Assembly (NCBI GenBank): GCA_005502925.1
Contig: SCPD01000014.1
Location: forward strand, 124,001 to 188,000
DNA from: Rhizobiales bacterium Y(2018)
GTDB lineage: Bacteria > Pseudomonadota > Alphaproteobacteria > Rhizobiales > Aestuariivirgaceae
Direction of reading: 5' to 3'
DNA length: 64,000 nt
Part shown: positions 59,213-64,000 of the stretch, one piece after another
Layout: each line of letters starts with the position of its first letter
How positions within the stretch are numbered: the first letter of the stretch is position 1
The notes under the pieces: model-generated
The model's input: the letters and a program-made list of their open reading frames with translations, nothing else
What the model was told of the DNA's origin: nothing
Database searches by the model: none
Made by a program: the position numbers and the translations under genes

Positions 59213-60202
59213 TCATGACAGCGCGACATGCGCCGGCGATTCAGGCAGCTCCTCGCCGAAGCAGCGCTGGTAGAACTCGGCCACCAGCGCGCGCTCGAGC
59301 TCGTCGCACTTGTTGAGGAAGGTCACGCGGAAGGCGAAGCCGATGTCGTCGAAGATCTCGGCGTTCTGGGCCCAGGTCATGACGGTACGCGGGCTCATGA
59401 CGGTCGAGAGATCGCCCTGCATGAAGGCGTTGCGGGTCAGATCCGCGACGCGCACCATATTGGCGATCGTCTTGCGGCCCTTGTCGTTGTCGTAGCTCTT
59501 GCTCTTGGCCAGCACGATGCTGACTTCCTGCGCATGCGGCAGGTAGTTGAGCGCGGTGACGATCGACCAGCGGTCCATCTGCGCCTGGTTGATCTGCTGG
59601 GTGCCATGGTAGAGGCCGGTCGTGTCGCCAAGGCCGATCGTATTGGCGGTCGAGAACAGCCGGAAAGCCGGATGCGGACGGATGACGCGCGACTGGTCGA
59701 GCAGCGTCAGCTTGCCGGACGATTCGAGGATACGCTGGATCACGAACATGACATCCGGGCGGCCGGCATCATATTCGTCGAACACCAGCGCGACATTGTG
59801 CTGGTACGACCAGGGCAGGATGCCTTCGCGGAATTCGGTAATCTGCTTGCCGTCCTTCAGGACGATGGCGTCCTTGCCGATGAGATCGATGCGGCTGATA
59901 TGACTGTCGAGATTGATGCGGATGCACGGCCAGTTGAGGCGCGCGGCGACCTGCTCGATATGGGTCGATTTGCCGGTGCCATGATAGCCGGAGATCATGA
60001 CGCGGCGGTTATAGGCAAAGCCGGCCAGGATCGCGAGCGTCGTCTCGCGATTGAAGAGGTAGTCCTCGTCGAGATCGGGCACATGCTCGCTGGCCTTGGA
60101 ATAGGCCGGCACTTCCAGGTTCGAATCGAAGCCGAACAGCTGCCGCACCGACACCTTCATGTCGGGGAGCGGGGCTGCTTCGCCATTAGCGGTCGCGGTC
60201 AT
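59213..60202 (-). CDS. cobS: Cobaltochelatase AAA subunit CobS
   Basis: 329-residue MoxR-type AAA ATPase. Walker [10 protein letters not shown] near residue 77, Walker [14 protein letters not shown] near 143, sensor region [13 protein letters not shown]. Length is standard. It forms the chaperone-like ring with CobT. The upstream 200 bases contain palindromic repeats but no cobalamin riboswitch that I can recognise. Confidence 0.97.
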   Translation of the reverse strand: MTATANGEAAPLPDMKVSVRQLFGFDSNLEVPAYSKASEHVPDLDEDYLFNRETTLAILAGFAYNRRVMISGYHGTGKSTHIEQVAARLNWPCIRINLDSHISRIDLIGKDAIVLKDGKQITEFREGILPWSYQHNVALVFDEYDAGRPDVMFVIQRILESSGKLTLLDQSRVIRPHPAFRLFSTANTIGLGDTTGLYHGTQQINQAQMDRWSIVTALNYLPHAQEVSIVLAKSKSYDNDKGRKTIANMVRVADLTRNAFMQGDLSTVMSPRTVMTWAQNAEIFDDIGFAFRVTFLNKCDELERALVAEFYQRCFGEELPESPAHVALS

Positions 60203-60300
60203 ATTTTTGTTGCCAATATATGAGGTCTCGGAGTGCGGAGGTTCTAGACGGTCAAACGGGCCCGGGCAAGGCTCGAAAACCCTGATCGGGGGCGCTCGTA

Positions 60301-60348
60301 GATCACGATGAGTTTGGATTGAATCAATCCAAACTCATAAACGTGATC
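60301..60348. repeat. Large nested palindrome upstream of cobS
   Basis: GATCACG and CGTGATC enclose perfect 15-bp arms ATGAGTTTGGATTGA/TCAATCCAAACTCAT. With the element at 60363 it forms a ~110-bp composite repeat between the J-domain and cobS genes. Confidence 0.75.
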
Positions 60349-60362
60349 GATTCTTTAATTTT

Positions 60363-60413
60363 AGCGCGGGATTCTCGCGAAAAACCGGTATCCACTTTTT
60401 CGCATCCCGCGCT
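60363..60413. repeat. Rhizobial-type intergenic palindrome AGCGCGGGAT...ATCCCGCGCT
   Basis: Outer 10-bp perfect arms and inner GCGAAAAA/TTTTTCGC arms enclose CCGGTATCCAC. A related palindrome is at 61340. It overlaps the stop codon of the J-domain gene. Confidence 0.75.
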
Positions 60414-61011
60414 AGCAGAATCCCGTGGAGCGCAGGTAATCATAAGCCTGGATCACTGCCTTGAGCGTGTCCTCATTGGCCCGACTGCCATTATTGGCGT
60501 CCGGATGGAGCCGTTTTACCAAGGTTTTGTACTGGGACCTGGCCTTTTCCTTGGTCGCCGTCTCGTCGAGACCGAGCGTATGCAGTGCCTTCAACTCAGC
60601 ATTGCGAAGGGGGCGGGCGGTGCCGGTGTTCACTTCCTTGCCATTCTCGCCCAGGAAATTGAACGGATCGCGGAAGCTGCCGGGCTTGGCCCGGCGCCCT
60701 TGCGCATTCATGGAACTCGAATTCTGGCCGAGCTTCCAGGTCGGGCGATGGCCGGTCTGGGCTTCCTTCTGGAAGTCGCGCACCGCGTCGTCCTTCATGC
60801 CGTCGAAGTAATTGTAGGTCTTGTTGTATTGCTGGACATGCTCCAGGCAGAAGGAGTGGAACTGGCCTTCCTGGTTACGGCCCTTGGGCGCCTTGTGGCG
60901 CCCGGGCTTGGGGCAGCCTGGCCATTCGCATGGCGGATGCTTGTCGCGCGTGACGCGCTCCTCGCCCCGCTTGACGCGAATCTTGTCGAAATATTTGGAA
61001 TCGAGTTTCAT
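60412..61011 (-). CDS. J-domain (DnaJ-like) protein next to cobS
   Basis: 199 residues. The N-terminal half contains CEWPGCPKPGRHKAPKG and FCLEHVQQYN, a possible zinc-binding Cys/His site. The C-terminal ~60 residues form a J domain with KTLVKRLHPDANNG carrying the HPD motif that activates Hsp70. ATG 61011 is preferred over a TTG three codons earlier. This J protein is regularly found beside cobS and bolA in rhizobia. Its client is unknown. Confidence 0.9.
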   Translation of the reverse strand: MKLDSKYFDKIRVKRGEERVTRDKHPPCEWPGCPKPGRHKAPKGRNQEGQFHSFCLEHVQQYNKTYNYFDGMKDDAVRDFQKEAQTGHRPTWKLGQNSSSMNAQGRRAKPGSFRDPFNFLGENGKEVNTGTARPLRNAELKALHTLGLDETATKEKARSQYKTLVKRLHPDANNGSRANEDTLKAVIQAYDYLRSTGFC

Positions 61012-61051
61012 CACCACCAATTATGGTCATCAGTTGAGACAGGAGCAAGTC

Positions 61052-61324
61052 ATGACGCTCGGACCCGTCGGTATACAAATCAAGGATAAGCTGTCGCAAG
61101 CCTTCAGGCCACAGATGCTCGATGTCATCGACGAGTCGCATCTGCATGCGGGCCATGCCGGATCACATCCCGATGGTGAAAGCCATTTCCGCGTCAAAAT
61201 TGTGTCTGAGGCCTTCGCCGGCAAGAGCCGGGTGGATACGCACCGTATGGTGAACGAAACCTTGAAGGAAGACCTCAAGACGCGCGTGCATGCGCTCGCC
61301 ATCCAGGCATCAGCGCCGAAGTAG
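61052..61324 (+). CDS. bolA: BolA-family protein
   Basis: 90-residue BolA/YrbA fold protein. VGIQIKDKLSQAFRPQMLDVIDES, a histidine-containing loop (HLHAGHAGSHPDGESHFRV) and the helix SRVDTHRMVNETLKEDL (segments). Works with monothiol glutaredoxins in iron-sulphur trafficking. ATG 61052 has AGGAG eight bases upstream, so it is a separate gene although its frame is open further 5'. It is divergent from the J-domain gene by 40 bases. Confidence 0.95.
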   Translation: MTLGPVGIQIKDKLSQAFRPQMLDVIDESHLHAGHAGSHPDGESHFRVKIVSEAFAGKSRVDTHRMVNETLKEDLKTRVHALAIQASAPK

Positions 61325-61339
61325 CTTAGACAGGAGCGC

Positions 61340-61380
61340 ATCGGCTTGCCCGAAAACCGCATGCACTTTTCGGGCCGATC
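61340..61380. repeat. Palindrome ATCGGC..GCCCGAAAA..TTTTCGGGC..GCCGAT
   Basis: Nine-bp arms GCCCGAAAA/TTTTCGGGC around CCGCATGCAC, overlapping a wider ATCGGC/GCCGAT pair, between convergent bolA and flavoprotein genes. Same general design as 60363-60413. Confidence 0.7.
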
Positions 61381-62498
61381 TACACTTTGCTTCTGATCCG
61401 CTGCTCGAAGTTTTCGAGGCTGTCGCCGGTCCAGGCGCGGCGGTGGAAATAAACCTTGCGCGCGAACCAGTTCATCAAGGGCGTGCCGATCACCTGGTCG
61501 TAGAGCCAGTTGGGCGGCGCGGCATCCATCACGCGGCGCAGCAGAAGCTTCTTGCGCATTGCCGGAATCTCGCGCGCCAGCACGCGCTCGGGTGAAGGCC
61601 CATGGCGGGTGAGGTGATCGGCGATCAATTGCGCGGCGCGCCGGCCATAGCGGAAAGCAAGGCGGATGCCGCCGCCGGTCAAGGGCGAGACATGGCCCGC
61701 CGCATCGCCGATGAGGAGAACCTGGGGAGCCGCGAAAGGCGAAACGGGACCACCCACCGGAATGCGGCCGCTGCGGCGCTCCTTGATCGCGACTTTGGAG
61801 AAGCCGAAGAGCTTATCGGTGTGGGTGAGGAACGCCTTGAGATTGGGCTTGCTGTCGCCATTGGTGGCGAGGCCGACCTGGAAGAAGCCGGGCGCCGGCG
61901 CCACCCAGGCGAGATAGCCGCGCGCGAGGCGCGAATCGAGAAAGCAATGGAGGAAATCCGGATCGGCTTCGGGAAGCTCCGGATATTCGATCTCAAGACC
62001 GGTGAGGAAACGGGTGTTGCGACCAAGGTCGAAGAGACGCGCGACCGTCGAACGGGCGCCGTCGGCGCCGACGAGATAGCGGGTGCGCAGGCCCGTCTGC
62101 GGCAGGAAGATCCTGTCGCCCTGGCGTTCGGCGCGGTCGAGCCTCGTCGAGCAGCGGATATCGGCGCCGGCCGTCTCGGCCTCGCGCGCCATCCAGCGCA
62201 TCAGGTCGGCGGTGTTGCTGGTGAGGAAATAATAGCCGGGCGCGAAGAGATCGACGGAACGCAGCGACGGCGCATAGAGCCTGACACCATGCACGGTGCG
62301 GGTGAGATGTGGTGGAATGTCGATTTCGTCGGCCGCTTCCTTGACGATGATGCCAGTGGTCGAGATGCGCGCACCCGGATCGGTCTTGGCCTCGATGACC
62401 AGCGTGCGCAGGCCGCGGATGGCAGCGGCGCGCGCGCAGGCCAAGCCCGCGAAGCTCGCTCCCACGATCACCAGATCATATGCCGCCGTGTCTTTCAT
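61380..62498 (-). CDS. Geranylgeranyl-reductase-family FAD-dependent oxidoreductase
   Basis: 372 residues. FAD-binding N-terminus YDLVIVGASFAGLACARAA, middle VGADGARSTVARLFDLG, and the second FAD motif LLIGDAAGHVSPLTGGGIRLAF, which together define the GG-reductase/PHBH-like class. The C-terminal ~70 residues are helical (MNWFARKVYFHRRAW). Such enzymes reduce prenyl chains or hydroxylate aromatics. No carotenoid or bacteriochlorophyll genes are nearby, so the substrate is unknown. ATG 62498 starts the conserved N-terminus; the longer frame to 62717 is rejected. Confidence 0.87.
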   Translation of the reverse strand: MKDTAAYDLVIVGASFAGLACARAAAIRGLRTLVIEAKTDPGARISTTGIIVKEAADEIDIPPHLTRTVHGVRLYAPSLRSVDLFAPGYYFLTSNTADLMRWMAREAETAGADIRCSTRLDRAERQGDRIFLPQTGLRTRYLVGADGARSTVARLFDLGRNTRFLTGLEIEYPELPEADPDFLHCFLDSRLARGYLAWVAPAPGFFQVGLATNGDSKPNLKAFLTHTDKLFGFSKVAIKERRSGRIPVGGPVSPFAAPQVLLIGDAAGHVSPLTGGGIRLAFRYGRRAAQLIADHLTRHGPSPERVLAREIPAMRKKLLLRRVMDAAPPNWLYDQVIGTPLMNWFARKVYFHRRAWTGDSLENFEQRIRSKV

Positions 62499-62586
62499 CG
62501 CGTTACGGAAGATTGGGTGACAAGGTGGTAATTTGAAGGCAGCGACCAAAGTGATGAAGTGAGGGCGGCAGTGACGCGCTGCGGTG

Positions 62587-63144
62587 TCAATTTCTGCGCT
62601 CGTGACCGGCCGCGTAGGCCGGAAGCGCATCCATGGCAGTCTGGAACGCCCGGCGAATTTCAGTCTGACTGAACCCCTGGTCCCAAAGCTCCGTCGCAAG
62701 ATCGGCCATGACCACATCTATTGGGGACGTGGCTTGATTTGGATTGCCGGTCTGAATTTCTCGGCACGCCTCAGAGAAGTCGGTCGCCAGCTTAAGACAG
62801 GCCAAGCGCCATTCATCTTCCTTATCCAGTGTCATCGAATTCCCCAGGCGTTCTTCAACCCCCCGAATTGTCAGCTCCACAGCCTCGGAGAGGCCGGTGG
62901 CTTTGAACTCTCGGACCTCGAAGCTGTCATCGACGACGAACCATTCATGGACCGCCTCCTCGGGCTGGGTGAATGGCCGGACGCTAAACATATCGAGGCG
63001 GGAAATGCGTGACCGGTAGAGTGTCGCGTCGGCTTGGGTGCTGGAGAGAATCTGAATCTTCAGAAGTATAGGAGGGCCGGCTGTCGTGATCTCCATCTCA
63101 CCTTCGTATTCAAGCTTCCATATCCGATGACGGGCGCGTTCCAT
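62587..63144 (-). CDS. Hypothetical protein, 185 residues
   Basis: No recognised domain. The N-terminus ERARHRIWKLEYEGEMEI resembles a beta-rich start. The middle has FTQPEEAVHEWFVVDDSFEVREF, and the end is helical (MADLATELWDQGFSQTEIRRAFQTAMDAL). It has no signal peptide or membrane helix and looks soluble and mixed alpha/beta. The ATG at 63144 begins the ordered part. The frame continues upstream for ~70 residues of poor composition, which I leave out. Confidence 0.55.
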   Translation of the reverse strand: MERARHRIWKLEYEGEMEITTAGPPILLKIQILSSTQADATLYRSRISRLDMFSVRPFTQPEEAVHEWFVVDDSFEVREFKATGLSEAVELTIRGVEERLGNSMTLDKEDEWRLACLKLATDFSEACREIQTGNPNQATSPIDVVMADLATELWDQGFSQTEIRRAFQTAMDALPAYAAGHERRN

Positions 63145-63199
63145 GCCTTGCAGTATAGCAACGCTTGCGGATTCAGAAAAAAGTCCGCGATGAGATGGT

Positions 63200-63330
63200 T
63201 CATTCCCCCGGTGCCAGCCTCTTCCTGAGCGTGGTGATCTGGTGGCGGCGCTTGCGCATGACCTCGACGCGGAAGCCATGGAAGGTGAAGGCCAGGCCGG
63301 CATCGGGAGATGTCGCCTCTTCGAGCAGCG
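63200..63330 (-). pseudogene. Possible C-terminal fragment of a CorC/HlyC-family transporter
   Basis: Minus-strand frame HPLLEEATSPDAGLAF, then TFHGFRVEVMRKRRHQITTL and a stop after LAPGE. The pattern resembles the CorC_HlyC domain end (hydrophobic strand followed by a basic RI/QITxLR motif). No start or upstream domain is present, and other frames overlap, so it is a remnant at best. Confidence 0.3.
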
Positions 63331-63441
63331 GGTGTCGGCGTCGGCCGCCACGGCTTCTTGCACATGATCGGTGGTTCGCGTCCTGCGGCCTTTTTCGCCG
63401 TCACGCCACGCCGTCTGGTGGCCGAAGGCGGGCGCTCCTTG

Positions 63442-63469
63442 TTGACAGAATTGTTCTATATGGTACTAA
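63442..63469 (+). promoter_or_regulatory. Promoter candidate for branched-chain-type binding protein
   Basis: TTGACA, 16-base spacer, TACTAA, ~100 bases before the ATG at 63572. Confidence 0.5.
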
Positions 63470-63571
63470 TTTATCCACCTGCAGCCGCATGGGAGACACG
63501 GCTGGACTGCCTGGCAAGCGCGTGCGCTGCCTTGCTCATAAGGAAAAAATCTCCAGCAAAGAGGGAGTTAA

Positions 63572-64000
63572 ATGGTCAAGAACATCATCGAGCCCGTGTG
63601 CGCCAATCGTCGCAAATTCCTTGCCGGCACGGCGCTCGTGCTCGCGACTTCGTGGTCCGGACTGCGGCCGGCCGCCGCCGAGGACAAGGCGCCGGTCGTT
63701 CTCGGCTTCGCCACCGGCCTTTCCGGCGCCCAGGCGCAATATGGACGCGACAATGTCAAGATCGGCGAGCTGTTCGCCGAGCAGATGAATAGTCAGGGCG
63801 GCATCGATGGCCGCAAAGTTTCGGTCGTTTCCGGCGACACGCAGGACCAGCCGGATATCGCCATCTCTCTCGCCCGCCGCCTGATCCGCGAAGATGGCGC
63901 CACCGCGCTGTTCGGCCATGGCGGCTCGGGCCTCACGCTTGCACTGTCGCAGGCGCTCAAGAGCACCAAGGTACCGCTGCTGCTCAGCTACATCTGGGGC
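63572..64000 (+). CDS. ABC transporter substrate-binding protein, branched-chain amino-acid type (3' truncated)
   Basis: 143 codons are visible before the window ends. The N-terminus has a twin-arginine-like signal ANRRKFLAGTALVLATS and cleavage near AAAED. The mature start PVVLGFATGLSGAQAQYGRDN, then MNSQGGIDGRKV and ISLARRLIREDGATALFGHGGSG match Peripla_BP_6 (LivK-like) receptors. GAGGGAG lies seven bases before the ATG. These receptors bind amino acids, amides, urea or aromatic acids. Permease and ATPase genes probably follow outside the window. Confidence 0.88.
   Translation, partial: MVKNIIEPVCANRRKFLAGTALVLATSWSGLRPAAAEDKAPVVLGFATGLSGAQAQYGRDNVKIGELFAEQMNSQGGIDGRKVSVVSGDTQDQPDIAISLARRLIREDGATALFGHGGSGLTLALSQALKSTKVPLLLSYIWG

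Larger units (their letters stand above)
63145..63571. other. Intergenic region with a possible CorC/HlyC C-terminal remnant
   Basis: 427 bases. On the minus strand 63200-63330 encodes a fragment with GLAFTFHGFRVEVMRKRR and ending RKRLAPGE, separately listed. A good TTGACA promoter for the downstream gene lies at 63442-63469. Nothing else seen. Confidence 0.5.

Noticed and set aside
60203-60411. Possible cobalamin riboswitch before cobS
   Set aside because: I looked for the B12-box core (GCCACTG) and typical layout and did not see it. The region is occupied by palindromic repeats.

Overview
The window is GC-rich DNA from an alphaproteobacterium, most likely a member of the Hyphomicrobiales (Rhizobiales). 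The evidence is aerobic cobalt-chelatase cobS/cobT beside a J-domain gene and bolA, a Suv3-like helicase/S4/ferredoxin/CarD block near rpmB, DUF1127, rhizobial-type porins, many ABC uptake operons, and dispersed palindromic intergenic repeats of types common in that order. I cannot assign a genus. No insertion sequence, prophage, CRISPR array or plasmid function is visible; the window reads as chromosome.

Layout. 1-4.8 kb: a type I secretion locus (ABC exporter and membrane-fusion protein) lying between two RTX calcium-binding proteins, the first cut by the window edge. 4.8-12.65 kb (minus): an operon of an S15/CocE-type hydrolase, a complete dipeptide-type ABC importer and a TetR regulator. 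12.7-13.7 kb: a gamma-glutamylcyclotransferase preceded by an unlisted 59-residue ORF. 13.8-15.75 kb: a BTAD-TPR regulator. 15.75-22.3 kb: a sugar-acid locus (GntR regulator, AraFGH-like importer, galactonate-dehydratase-like enolase, SDR dehydrogenase). 22.3-25.3 kb: spermidine synthase, a porin, and overlapping DUF4242 and DUF1127 genes. 25.3-30.7 kb: a large AAA-LuxR regulator, a GYF_2-RDD membrane protein, and a rhomboid (frameshifted here) coupled to a zinc-ribbon membrane protein. 30.9-34.1 kb: a GH3 hexosaminidase, a methyltransferase and an OmpA-family protein.

34.2-40.5 kb holds a polyamine-type ABC importer whose operon also encodes an SDR and a creatininase-family amidohydrolase. 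It is divergent from a TetR gene, with two 14-bp palindromes between them. 40.5-43.5 kb: two paralogous porins with near-identical terminators and an identical 22-bp upstream element. 44-46.8 kb: a regulator cluster, including an unusual single-chain tandem TetR protein, then tRNA-Arg(CCT). 47-53 kb: fasciclin protein, clpS, a CarD with a histone-H1-like tail, ferredoxin, S4 protein and helicase. 53.7-55.7 kb: rpmB, a hexapeptide acetyltransferase and an ArsR/AHSA1 pair. 56.3-61.4 kb: cobS-cobT with an esterase-like secreted protein, J-domain protein and bolA. 61.4-64 kb: a geranylgeranyl-reductase-like flavoprotein, a hypothetical protein and a branched-chain-type binding protein cut by the window end.

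I found no single clear novel defence or biosynthetic system. The most unusual items are the tandem TetR fusion, the H1-tailed CarD, the creatininase/SDR transport operon of unknown substrate, the coupled rhomboid/zinc-ribbon pair, and the small ORF upstream of chaC.
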